Positions 55,046-64,000 of a stretch of DNA of 64,000 nucleotides are shown piece by piece. Under the pieces are notes generated by a model, which saw only the letters and a list, made by a program, of their open reading frames with translations, did no database searches and was not told where the DNA came from. Position numbers and translations under genes: made by a program. The stretch lies in the NCBI GenBank assembly GCA_023807065.1, contig JAJJLU010000364.1, positions 1-64,000 of the forward strand. The letters are read 5' to 3'. The first letter of the stretch is position 1, and the number at the start of each line of letters is the position of its first letter. The DNA is from Isotricha intestinalis (lineage: Eukaryota > Ciliophora > Litostomatea > Vestibuliferida > Isotrichidae).

Positions 55046-58000
55046 ATGGATTCGACATATTTATTAGAAAGAAGAATAATAGCTATATGTTTTAACCCAA
55101 TAAGAGATAGTGTATTTCTTTTATTTAATGAAAGATTATCTAAATTATCAAAAATCAATATAGGAAATGAAAATATATTAACATTAACTGAAGAAGACTT
55201 ATCAAAAAATATAATATATCGTAGATTTAAATTATTAAAAAAGCATGAATGTAATATAATAAATACAACTCAAAGAAAAATCCCAAATAATACTTATGAA
55301 GGATATTTTTTATATTTTTGGGAATTAACCTCAAAATTATTTGTAATTTATCCTTTTGGTTATATAAGTATATATGATTATAATACATCTCAATTATTAT
55401 ATCATTTTCAATGTCATGGAAAAAGAACTTATGTAATAAGAAATATTATTGGTTCCCCAATGCAAAAAAGTTTATTTTTTTCTGCTGATGGAATGCATAA
55501 TGTTTATCATATAAATTATGATAATATTCAATTGGCAAATAGTAAAAATGGAATTATTTATAATAAATTAATTTTACCTGAAGGAGAAGTTGCTTATGAT
55601 GTTGTTCCACATCCAATTGAAAAATTTATTTTTATTGCTTGTTCAGATGGTATTGTTCATATATTTGATTATAATGATACTAATAAAATTAAGGAAGTCA
55701 AAAATTGTATATGTGATATTAATTGTAATGGTGATATTAAAAATCAAATTAAAATGATTAAAGAAAATAAAATTGGAAAAGTTATGAGTATTGATGTGAA
55801 TTTATCTGGTGATTATTTAATTAGTGGAAATGAAAATGGAAGAATTTATTTATGGGATGCTTTATTAGCTATTAAAGAAAAAAAAATTTTATTTACTCAA
55901 AGACATGTTTCTTTTTCTGGTATTTTATCTTTAAAATTTTTGAAAACAAAACAATTTCAAAATTTACAAAGATTTATTTGTTTAACAAAAGAAGGAAGTT
56001 TTTTTATTTTTGCTATTATTAATAAGGAAGAGAATATAAATAACAGTCAATTTAATAATTATTTAAATGCTAATTTAAGTAGCAGTGTATTAAATGTTGT
56101 TTTAAAGAAACAATTAGTTTTAGAAAAATTTTATGAAAATATTGGTTTATTTAATTCAATCATTTATTCACTTGATAATTATGTTATTTCAACAAGTAAT
56201 TTTATTCAAATATCTTATCATACAAATATTATAAGTATTTCTTGGCCGAATTTAAAATTAGAAAAAATTAAAAAAGATAATAATAAATCAGATAATTATT
56301 TATTGTTTCCTAGTTTTGATGCGAAATTATTTTTCTTTTATGATAATCTTTATCCAAAAATAAATTTCCCAATTTCATCTCAATTATCACCTAGGCTTTA
56401 TGAAGATTATATTCCTTCAAATAAACAAAAAAATTTTGAAAGTTTAATTTTTTATGTTGATAATTTTTTCATTTATTTATATGAAATTATTACAGGAACG
56501 AGTAAAAGACTAATAAATTATACAAAAGAATTTAATTTAAAAAATGTATATCCATTAAAATTTGATTATAAAGATAAAAAAACTTCCTTCTTTTTCATAA
56601 TATTAATAGAAAATGAATTGAATAAAATTTCTTGTTTAATGATTGAATATGATATACTATCAAATGCAATAAAAAAATCAAATAAAATAGAAAACGTAAT
56701 TGATTTTGTTTTTTTAGGAAATAGAAAAAATAATAATCAAAATGATTTAATTTATATGTTAAGTAAAGACAAGCAAACAGGAATAATTTATTCAATTTCT
56801 TCAAGAAATTCAGAGCAAAAACCAATTGAATCAACAGTGAAAAGAATATATAATACTCCATTTAATAATGGTTATTGTATATTATATAGAAATATGTTAG
56901 ATGAATTAAGATTTAGTGAAAATTACATTCCTTTTATTCAACAAGAAGAAAAAGAGTTAAAAGAAAATCCTTATAAATTAGATGAAGGAAATCCATATAA
57001 TAATAATAATGATGATATTCAAAGTAAATTATCTTTTAAATTAATTCAAACGAATATGTTTAAATTAGATTATAATGAAAGAGAAATTGATGTTATTTTC
57101 CATGAATATGATAAACAAATTTATTGTATAATTTCTATGATAGAAAAAATAGTAATATTAAATGATAAAATGAAAGTCATTTCAACATATAAAACATCAT
57201 TAAATGATAATCCTAATTTAATATCATCTCTTTTTTTCATTGGAAAAACTTTAATATATAGTAAAGGAAATAATATTATATATTATTATTGGGATGATAA
57301 TATTAATCAAAAAATATTTACAAATAATAGACCAACAACTTTTATTTCAGGAGTTTTAAGTGATAGATTTATACTAACTTCTCAAAATAATAAAGATAAT
57401 ATTGAAAGTGCAATAATTTCAACTCCCATGTTAAATCCATTAGAACCTATTTTAATTGGTTATTTAGATTCTAAGTCTATAGATTTTAATTTAGTAAGAG
57501 AATGTGTTGTTAATATGTTTACTAATCAAATTTCAGAATTTTTAATTGATAAATTTGTAAAAATGAATTTAAAAGAAGTAGCTTGGTTATTTATTTCTGA
57601 CACAAAAAATTCTTTCCAAAATATTGATAAAAAAGTTAACATATTAAATGATATGTTAAAATTCGATAAAGTTTTGGAAAATATATTAATTAATAAAGAT
57701 TTAAAAAATGAAATGCATTTAGATGAAATAATTTGGAAAATGAAATATGATCAAGGATATGAATATATAAAAAATATATTAACAAGAGAAACAAGAACTT
57801 TAATAAAATATGGTCAATTTGATAAAGCAATTAAAATTTTAGAATTATTAGGTGATTACCCTAAAATTTTAAATTTACTTCTTATATCAACATCAAGAGA
57901 AGAATTTGAAAGATTAAGAGTTATGTTTCAAGCAAAAAATTGTTTAAGTTTCACTGATAATTTATTAATTAATAATGCTTTTTGTTTAAAATTTAAAAAC

Positions 58001-59698
58001 GATGAATTAAATCCTTATAATATGAATCATTATAATAAAATTTTGGATAAATATCCAGGAGAAAATTTTATTTTTGGAGCAAATCAAGATAAATTAAATG
58101 TATTATCAATAAAAAATATTGAAAATAAAATAATAAAAAAGACATCATATATAACAAATATTCAAAAAAAAATATTAAATTATGGAGAAAGTTCTTATAC
58201 CTTATATGCTGATTCATATAATATTTCAGCAGATAAATTTGAACAAAATGAAATTTGTTCTTTAATTTTACAAAAAATTGAACAATATTATGGAATGAAT
58301 AATACGATTTTTGGAAATAATAATCAAAAACCAAAACCAAACTTCCAAGATTTTCATGTTGGATTGAATCAAGTTCAAAGTTCAAATAATTTCAATAACA
58401 ATGAAAATGATATAAATAATCAAAATGATGATAATGATAATGATATTGATCCTAATATTAATATAGAAGAAATTTCAGAAAATTTATTTTTAAGTTTATA
58501 TTATCATTGTGATAAAGGAAGTGGTAATTTAGTTGAAGATATAACTGAAAATAACAATGAAGGAAAATTAATTTTTGTTGAAAATAAACTTAATAGTAAT
58601 AATGATTTAAATTCTAATTTAAATATTAATAATTTTAATCAAGACAATTTTAATTCTTTTGAAAATCAATTATGGAGTAATGTTTTAGATGAATTTGAAC
58701 CTTTAGAATATGAAGATAAATGGGGAAGAAAATCTCCAGGAGCTCATTCAATAAAATTTAATAAATATTCTCAAGTAAAAATGATTGTTAAAAATTCACC
58801 TTCTTTGAATCATATGAATAAAAAATTTACTATTGAAATGTGGATAAAATTAAATAGTTTAAATGTAACTATTATTCAAAAAGATACTTTTAGTGTAGAA
58901 ATTGAAAACGGAGAATTTAAAATAAAATATCAAAATAATTTACTTCAAGGTGAAAAAATAAAAGAATATAATTTAACAGTAAATCAATTTATGCATGTTT
59001 CAATATTATATAAAAAAAAATCAGGTTTTGTTAACATTTTATTGAATTGTGAATTAATAATACAATTTCAAATAAATTTAGATTCAATAAATATTAATTC
59101 AGATATAATTTTTGGTAACGGAAATTTAGATGGCGAGTTAACAGAAATTAAAATTTGGAATCAAGAAATGCCAATCAATTATTTAGCTGAAAATTATAGA
59201 ACTCCTTTACCAATTTTAGCAGAAAATAAAAAAAAATTAAAAATGAAAATAAATAAACAAGATAATACACATTCAAAGAGATTTGATTTTAAAAGTGGTA
59301 ATTTTATGTTTGGAAATAGAGAAAGCTCAATTAATCAAAATGTTATAAATGGTTTACAAGGAATTGATAATTCAAATAATTTTAATAATGATAAAAATAA
59401 TTATGATTTTAATCCTGGAGATCCTGTTCCAATTGATTTAGAAAATAGTATTCAATATCCAAGTTTAAATTCTGTTGTTGGTGATAATGAAATTAAAAAT
59501 AGTAATTTTAATAATTTTAATTTTGATATTCCTGATAATAATAATAATAATATTTTTGGAGACCCAAATAATAATAACTTTAAAGATTCTGATTTTCAAT
59601 TTGGTTTTGGATTTGATGAAATTAATAATCAAAATTTCAATAATCAAGGAAACAATGATTTTTTTGGAAATTCAACAAATTTTAATTTCGATAAATAA
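55046..59698 (+). CDS. Beta-propeller / alpha-solenoid protein with a LamG-like domain
   Basis: 1550 residues. WD-like blades occupy about 90-300 ('GKVMSIDVNLSGDYLISGNE' then 'GRIYLWDALL') and a second propeller-like region follows. An alpha-solenoid lies at about 820-1010 ('ILTRETRTLIKYGQFDKAIK', 'LELLGDYPKILNLLLISTS'), a plan shared with coat proteins (alpha/beta'-COP, IFT, TSET TTRAY). A concanavalin/LamG-like beta-sandwich follows at about 1230-1400 ('KKFTIEMWIKLNSLNVTI', 'LDGELTEIKIWNQEM'). The tail (1440-1550) is Asn/Phe-rich with repeated 'FGF' and 'NFN' motifs. A vesicle-coat or trafficking role is inferred; TTRAY of the TSET complex is my best candidate but only on architecture. No membrane helix. 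LamG in a cytosolic coat-like protein is odd. Confidence 0.6.
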   Translation: MDSTYLLERRIIAICFNPIRDSVFLLFNERLSKLSKINIGNENILTLTEEDLSKNIIYRRFKLLKKHECNIINTTQRKIPNNTYEGYFLYFWELTSKLFVIYPFGYISIYDYNTSQLLYHFQCHGKRTYVIRNIIGSPMQKSLFFSADGMHNVYHINYDNIQLANSKNGIIYNKLILPEGEVAYDVVPHPIEKFIFIACSDGIVHIFDYNDTNKIKEVKNCICDINCNGDIKNQIKMIKENKIGKVMSIDVNLSGDYLISGNENGRIYLWDALLAIKEKKILFTQRHVSFSGILSLKFLKTKQFQNLQRFICLTKEGSFFIFAIINKEENINNSQFNNYLNANLSSSVLNVVLKKQLVLEKFYENIGLFNSIIYSLDNYVISTSNFIQISYHTNIISISWPNLKLEKIKKDNNKSDNYLLFPSFDAKLFFFYDNLYPKINFPISSQLSPRLYEDYIPSNKQKNFESLIFYVDNFFIYLYEIITGTSKRLINYTKEFNLKNVYPLKFDYKDKKTSFFFIILIENELNKISCLMIEYDILSNAIKKSNKIENVIDFVFLGNRKNNNQNDLIYMLSKDKQTGIIYSISSRNSEQKPIESTVKRIYNTPFNNGYCILYRNMLDELRFSENYIPFIQQEEKELKENPYKLDEGNPYNNNNDDIQSKLSFKLIQTNMFKLDYNEREIDVIFHEYDKQIYCIISMIEKIVILNDKMKVISTYKTSLNDNPNLISSLFFIGKTLIYSKGNNIIYYYWDDNINQKIFTNNRPTTFISGVLSDRFILTSQNNKDNIESAIISTPMLNPLEPILIGYLDSKSIDFNLVRECVVNMFTNQISEFLIDKFVKMNLKEVAWLFISDTKNSFQNIDKKVNILNDMLKFDKVLENILINKDLKNEMHLDEIIWKMKYDQGYEYIKNILTRETRTLIKYGQFDKAIKILELLGDYPKILNLLLISTSREEFERLRVMFQAKNCLSFTDNLLINNAFCLKFKNDELNPYNMNHYNKILDKYPGENFIFGANQDKLNVLSIKNIENKIIKKTSYITNIQKKILNYGESSYTLYADSYNISADKFEQNEICSLILQKIEQYYGMNNTIFGNNNQKPKPNFQDFHVGLNQVQSSNNFNNNENDINNQNDDNDNDIDPNINIEEISENLFLSLYYHCDKGSGNLVEDITENNNEGKLIFVENKLNSNNDLNSNLNINNFNQDNFNSFENQLWSNVLDEFEPLEYEDKWGRKSPGAHSIKFNKYSQVKMIVKNSPSLNHMNKKFTIEMWIKLNSLNVTIIQKDTFSVEIENGEFKIKYQNNLLQGEKIKEYNLTVNQFMHVSILYKKKSGFVNILLNCELIIQFQINLDSININSDIIFGNGNLDGELTEIKIWNQEMPINYLAENYRTPLPILAENKKKLKMKINKQDNTHSKRFDFKSGNFMFGNRESSINQNVINGLQGIDNSNNFNNDKNNYDFNPGDPVPIDLENSIQYPSLNSVVGDNEIKNSNFNNFNFDIPDNNNNNIFGDPNNNNFKDSDFQFGFGFDEINNQNFNNQGNNDFFGNSTNFNFDK

Positions 59699-59954
59699 AA
59701 TTAAAGGAATTTTTTTCAATTATTTATATACTTTTTTATAATCAATTTATTAATTAATCCTATTTTATTTATATTTATTTTTTTGTTATTTTTTTTAATT
59801 TTATCATATTAAAAATAGAAATAAATTAAATTATAAATAAATAGAATATGAAAAAAGTTTAAGACACGATTATATTATTAATTAATAAAATTATAATCTA
59901 TATATAATATTTTATTTTATTTTTATTTTTATTTTAAGAAGCATACTATTGTTT

Positions 59955-61157
59955 TTAATAAAAATAATCAACATTCATTCCTATTAAAGCATTTTCAATT
60001 AAATTTGTTTTTCTTTTAAATTCATTAAAAAATTTAAACAAAGGTTCAATTTCTTTTTGAGTGAAATCACAAACAAACATTTTTTTTTCTTTATTTATTT
60101 TTAATATAATTTTTACTCTATTTTTTCTTTTAGAATCTTGAATAATATCAATAACTTCTTTATTATTTAAAACTAATTCTTTTTCATTTTCAAGTTTAAA
60201 ATAAAATTTATTTTTTCTTTTAGTAAAACTAATCTGAACATTTTGTTTTTGTTCATCAATATAACTTGGAATTAAAAAACCTGAAAAAAGATGTTCAATT
60301 GTAATTGGAGTTAATTCAGAAATTGCTTCTTTATATTGTAAAATAACACAATTTAAATCTTGAATTGAGTTTTGATATTCATCTACTTGTTTAAGTAAAT
60401 TTTGCTGATCTAAAATTAAAAGTTTATTTTCTTCTTCTTTTTGTTCTAAATTAATTTTATATATTTTTAATTCTTCATTTATTTTACTTATTTTATTTTC
60501 ATAATCTAATTTTTGAGTATCAAAAGTTTTTATATATTCAGTTAAATATTTTGTGTTTTCTAATTTATCATTTATAAATTTATTTTTTTCTTCTATTTCT
60601 TTTTTATACTTTTTATCTTTGTTTTGAATTTCATTTTCATATTTTAAAATATTTTCATTTTGTTTCATTTCTATTTCTTTTATTTTTTTTTCATATTTTT
60701 CTTTTAATTCATTAAAATCTTTTATTGATTCATTTAATTTTCCATTGATAAATAGTTTTTCATTTTTAATTAAAGTAATTTGTTCTTTTAAATTTTCATT
60801 TTCTTTTTTTAAAAGATTTAAAGCTTCAAAAGCTTCTTCATCTTGTTTTTCCCCTTCTTTTTCATCGAACAAATTATTAAAAAAATTTTTTATTTTTTTT
60901 GGTGTTTTGTTATTTTTAAATTTTGATAATTCTTCTTTTAATTTTTCAATTTGTTCTTGTTTCATTATACTTTCATCTTTTAAAATATTATTTTTCTCTT
61001 GAATTGATATATTTTCTTCTTTAAGTCTTTTTATCTCTTGTTGAAAATTTTCTGATTTTTTTCTTTCTTCCAATAAAGCATTTTTCAATATAGAAAGTTT
61101 TGCAATTATATTATTATTATTTTGAACATTTGATTTTTTATCTTCTTTTAGAGACAT
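59955..61157 (-). CDS. Coiled-coil protein with C-terminal globular (PH-like?) domain
   Basis: 400 residues. About 20-280 is a long Glu/Lys/Asn coiled coil with a short break near residue 90 ('NKTPKKIKNFFNNLFDEKEG'). The last 110 residues change to alternating beta-type sequence, 'QISFTKRKNKFYFKLENEKE', 'KKMFVCDFTQKEIEPLFKFF' and a final amphipathic helix, which could be a PH-like or similar lipid/protein-binding domain. Golgin, kinesin-adaptor or basal-body coiled-coil proteins have this plan, but no family signature was recognised. It converges on the 1550-residue gene with 256 bp between stops. Confidence 0.65.
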   Translation of the reverse strand: MSLKEDKKSNVQNNNNIIAKLSILKNALLEERKKSENFQQEIKRLKEENISIQEKNNILKDESIMKQEQIEKLKEELSKFKNNKTPKKIKNFFNNLFDEKEGEKQDEEAFEALNLLKKENENLKEQITLIKNEKLFINGKLNESIKDFNELKEKYEKKIKEIEMKQNENILKYENEIQNKDKKYKKEIEEKNKFINDKLENTKYLTEYIKTFDTQKLDYENKISKINEELKIYKINLEQKEEENKLLILDQQNLLKQVDEYQNSIQDLNCVILQYKEAISELTPITIEHLFSGFLIPSYIDEQKQNVQISFTKRKNKFYFKLENEKELVLNNKEVIDIIQDSKRKNRVKIILKINKEKKMFVCDFTQKEIEPLFKFFNEFKRKTNLIENALIGMNVDYFY

Positions 61158-62293
61158 TTAAAAATAAAAAATAATTGTAAAAAAAAAATTGTAATAATTG
61201 ATATATCAATCAATTGTACAAACAAATTTGTCATATTATTTTCCCTTTATTTAAATAAAATATTTTTTATTTTTTCACAAAACTTTGTTTTTATGTTTTT
61301 TTTGTTTCTGATATTATTATCAAGAGTTTTTAAAATATTGAATCAGTGAAATAAAACACAACATTATTTTTTTTAAATATATTTATTAATATATGATTTA
61401 AATTTATTTATTTTAGAATTCATTATTTTTAATTTTATGTTTAGAAAAAATTTGTTTAATTTTTTAACTATTCCTATTTTTTTATTTGGAAATTTGATTA
61501 TCTCCAATTTCTTATTTAATAATTAATTTTTTTTCAGTTTTTTGTTATTATTTTCAATAACTAATTCTTAATATTTAAATTTAGGTTTGAAATATCTTGT
61601 TATTATTATTTTCTTCTTTATGGTATAAAATTGATTTCTTTATTATATTTTTTTGTTATTGATTTTTGAAAATTTTATAAATGATTTAATAACTAAAACA
61701 TTTGAATTATAATTATAATTCAATTAATTCTTATAATTCTTAATTTTAAGAGTTATTAAACCATTGAATTTATCTGGAAAACTATTATTGATTAATAAAA
61801 ACTTCTTCACTTAAATCCTTTAATTTATCAAAATATGTTAAAATTCTTTTAATATTGTTTTCTTTACTTCCAAATTATAACAATATATTTACAGAAAATT
61901 TGTTTTTCATGTATTTTAAAAAAATAAATTTTATTAATAAACGAAAAAAATAAAAAATATAAAATATATTGCAATATTTTTTAATTACAATTTTAGAGAA
62001 TTTATTAACAATGTAAACTTTAATCTATATTTTTATTTATTTTAATTATTATAAAAAAAGATACAAAACAAATTAAAATAATTCATAAACTTTTTTACTC
62101 AACTTTTAACAATTTTTTATATTCAATTAACAACTGTTTTATATAATACTTATAAATAAATATTTTAAACATATTATATTTTAAATATTTCTTATTTCTC
62201 TAACTTTAAATTATTCAAATATTTGAGAAAAAAGAATAATTAAACGATATACTTAATATTATTCGTATTGAAAAAAATATCATTTATTTGATT
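61158..62293. other. Gene-free spacer with TAA-rich coding-like frame
   Basis: 1136 bp. On the minus strand, about 62030 to 61560, one frame has no TGA over more than 150 codons. It runs over 70 codons with a single TAA, including 'KENNIKRILTYFDKLKDL' and 'SEEVFINQ', then has a cluster of TAA/TAG near 61780-61680. It may be a decayed gene whose CAA codons have mutated to TAA, or chance in very AT-rich DNA. No RNA gene was seen. Confidence 0.35.
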
Positions 62294-63076
62294 TTAAAAT
62301 TTGAAAATTTCATTTAAACTTTTGACTTTTAACTTAGTTAATAAAAATTCAAAGCATTTAGAATAATTTTCATATTTAAAAGAATATATTTGTCCAAATA
62401 AAATATGTAAATCTTCTAAACCAAAAGATTTTCTTATAAAAGCGATTATTGAAAAAGCTAATTCAATTGAAGTAAATTTTATATAAAATTTTTTATCAAC
62501 TAATTTATATAATTGAATAAAACAATTAAAATAAACATTAGAAGTTTCTATATTATGAATTCTAAGAAATTCTTTTTCATAACTAAATAATATTTCATTA
62601 TCTAAAAGCAAATTGAGAATATCATAAGCAGTAAAAAAATATAAATTATAATTTATACTTTTTAAAATTTCAATTTCTAAATTAGAATCAAAATTTTCAT
62701 TATTTAAAGAGTTTATTATATTAGTTGAAAAATTTCCATTTTCAAAAAATTTTAAGCAAATTAATACACAATGATATGAAGTTTTAGAAATATCTTGAGT
62801 AAATTTTTTATTTATAAAAAGCTCATCCATTAAATAAATACTTGAGTAATAAATTTTTTGGTCCAATTGAAATGTATTACAAAATTTTCTTATAATATTC
62901 ACACCATTTATTCTAATATCTTTATATAAAGCATTTGGTTTACATCTAATTTTCTTTTCTTCTTTTGAATAATTTAATATTATATTAAATATATCTGTTT
63001 TATCTATTTCTATATTATTATCCTTTTTTCTCGCTTTAGAAAATGAATTATTTGGAAAATGTTTTTCTATTGACAT
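62294..63076 (-). CDS. Divergent cyclin (second of two paralogues)
   Basis: 260 residues with one cyclin fold at about 40-245: 'YKDIRINGVNIIRKFCNTFQ', 'KIYYSSIYLMDELFINKKF', 'SYHCVLICLKFFENGNF' as helix 3, and 'EIEILKSINYNLYFFTAYDI' opening the second box. Compared with the gene at 29819, the order and spacing of helices are the same and the FTAYDIL segment is nearly identical, so they are paralogues about 32 kb apart in opposite orientation. The helix-3 Lys-Phe-x-Glu of the cyclin box is kept (KFFE). The CDK partner is unknown. The first ATG lies after an A-rich leader on its coding strand. Confidence 0.75.
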   Translation of the reverse strand: MSIEKHFPNNSFSKARKKDNNIEIDKTDIFNIILNYSKEEKKIRCKPNALYKDIRINGVNIIRKFCNTFQLDQKIYYSSIYLMDELFINKKFTQDISKTSYHCVLICLKFFENGNFSTNIINSLNNENFDSNLEIEILKSINYNLYFFTAYDILNLLLDNEILFSYEKEFLRIHNIETSNVYFNCFIQLYKLVDKKFYIKFTSIELAFSIIAFIRKSFGLEDLHILFGQIYSFKYENYSKCFEFLLTKLKVKSLNEIFKF

Positions 63077-63588
63077 TATTTGTCTTTTAATTTATTTTTA
63101 ATCTCATATTTTATAATTAAAAAAAGATAAAAAAGATTTTTTCAAAGAAAAATTTCAATATACTTTTCAAATATAAATTTTGATTTATTTATTCAGAAAT
63201 ATTGGATTTTAAAAAAGTTGTTTGTGTTTTAAAGAAATTTGAATATTCAATTAATATATTAAATTAGTTTAATTATAAAATTGTATTTACTAAATCGTTT
63301 CAAATTTTGATTAAATATATAAATTATCTAAAAATTTAAATGAATTCATAATAAAAAAATAAGAGAATTTTTATATATAAAAGTTTTTCAATTATTTTTA
63401 TAAATAAATTTAAATTTAAAAAGGCTCGAAGGTGAAAAAAAATTTAATTTAAAAATTAAATTTCTTCAAAAATAGTAAATAAGAGAATTGATAAAATATA
63501 TCAACTCAATTTTAATCGTGGATTCTATAGTTTTCAGACTTTTTCATCTTTATATTTTATTTTAATTATTTTTCAATAAAGTAAAACA
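63077..63588. other. Gene-free spacer
   Basis: 512 bp. Contains AT-only stems, for example AAATTTAATTT/AAATTAAATTT near 63440-63463 and TTGATA/TATCAA near 63488-63504. Nothing else is recognised. Confidence 0.3.
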
Positions 63589-63762
63589 TTATTTATATGC
63601 AGCATTAATAACATATTCATAAATAAATTTTTTTTTTGAATAATTAAATTTCTTATAGAATATAGAATATTCTCCAAAACTAAATTTTTCAAACCTACAA
63701 TTATTTTTTCTTTTTGATTGATTTTCAAATTTTGAAAAGGAATTTTCTTTTTTTTGGTACAT
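63589..63762 (-). CDS. Small hypothetical ORF (57 residues)
   Basis: An ATG-to-TAA frame encoding a basic, Phe/Tyr/Asn-rich peptide beginning 'MYQKKENSFPKFENQSKRKN'. It overlaps a longer 68-codon frame in another phase (63573-63779), but its amino-acid mix (Lys/Glu/Asn/Phe with Gly, Ala and Cys) resembles real genes here more than the hydrophobic alternative. No domain was recognised. It could be a short gene or a terminal exon of a gene running past the window; about 100 bp upstream another 27-codon open stretch ends at 63867. Confidence 0.3.
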   Translation of the reverse strand: MYQKKENSFSKFENQSKRKNNCRFEKFSFGEYSIFYKKFNYSKKKFIYEYVINAAYK

Positions 63763-64000
63763 ATTTTCAATTTATACATAATTAATCTTTACTTCTTAAC
63801 TTTATACATAGAAAACTTATATAAATATTGGAAAACAGATTATTGATTATTCATTACTTTTTTAGTTTATAATTTTAAAATTTGCTTTACACTAAAATTG
63901 TTAGGTAAAATCATTATACAATTTTCTGAAAATAACTTACTTAAATTTTATTATATATATTACTTTTATAAAATCCAAAATAATGAATTTATGTTTTTTA

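Noticed and set aside
63420..63440. GGCTCGAAGGTG, resembling part of a tRNA T-arm
   Set aside because: No acceptor, D- or anticodon stem can be folded around it in the AT-rich flanks.
63867..63950. 27-codon minus-strand open stretch near the window end, with possible 15- or 28-nt introns
   Set aside because: GT...AG pairs are frequent in this sequence and neither removal gives a clearly better protein; the gene, if real, lies outside the window.

Overview
The window looks like nuclear DNA of a unicellular eukaryote with a very AT-rich, gene-dense genome. Coding stretches are clearly richer in G+C than the spacers, and most genes are single uninterrupted reading frames. The standard genetic code fits: long frames use CAA for Gln, none needs an internal stop to be read as sense, and all three stops end genes (TAA mostly, TAG at 1080, 23092 and 51335, TGA at 28423). 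The one intron I could prove is 29 nt (23489-23517). Axonemal proteins, a tiny intron, a Tmc-like PAS giant and a two-helix membrane protein family I associate with ciliates suggest a ciliate macronuclear genome with the standard code (litostome-like, for example a rumen ciliate). A parabasalid or other flagellate cannot be excluded from sequence alone.

Layout. 0-7 kb is a cilium block: an enkurin/CFAP106 orthologue, a RING-MORN fusion, a TPH-domain coiled-coil protein and a second enkurin-domain protein. 7-23 kb holds a Pin1-type isomerase, a SEL1-repeat protein, a prominin-like five-span protein, two more membrane proteins (one of 1802 residues with a PAS domain) and a 5'-nucleotidase. 23-31 kb carries a TBC RabGAP (intron), a short MGMT-like protein of bacterial appearance, a PX-domain sorting nexin, a WD40 protein, an unknown gene and a cyclin. 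32-45 kb has a Rab32-like GTPase, Ku80, an aspartic-protease-fold protein without its catalytic aspartates, a coiled-coil protein, a sperm-tail PG-rich-repeat protein and a two-cNBD gene broken by a one-base frameshift. 45-64 kb has a CDKL-type kinase, a VASt lipid-transfer protein, a SHAQKYF Myb protein, two RING-H2 proteins, an ITPase, a PAP2 phosphatase, ALG10, a 1550-residue propeller-solenoid-LamG protein, a coiled-coil protein, a second cyclin and a small ORF.

How the genes relate: there are no operons, and neighbours are mixed in orientation with short spacers (46 bp between the divergent ALG10 and 1550-residue genes). Several products belong to the cilium (enkurin pair, TPH protein, STPG protein, CDKL kinase, probably the cNBD protein). 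Others serve membrane traffic (Rab, TBC, sorting nexin, possibly the propeller-solenoid protein) or lipid and glycan biology (VASt, PAP2, ALG10).

No rRNA, tRNA, CRISPR array or intact transposon was recognised. The least explained material lies in the spacers: a pair of imperfect inverted arms at 8103-8484, a GC-rich hairpin at 48133-48188, and several coding-like stretches broken mostly by TAA/TAG. Two of these look like decayed genes. I did not find a convincing wholly new multi-gene system.
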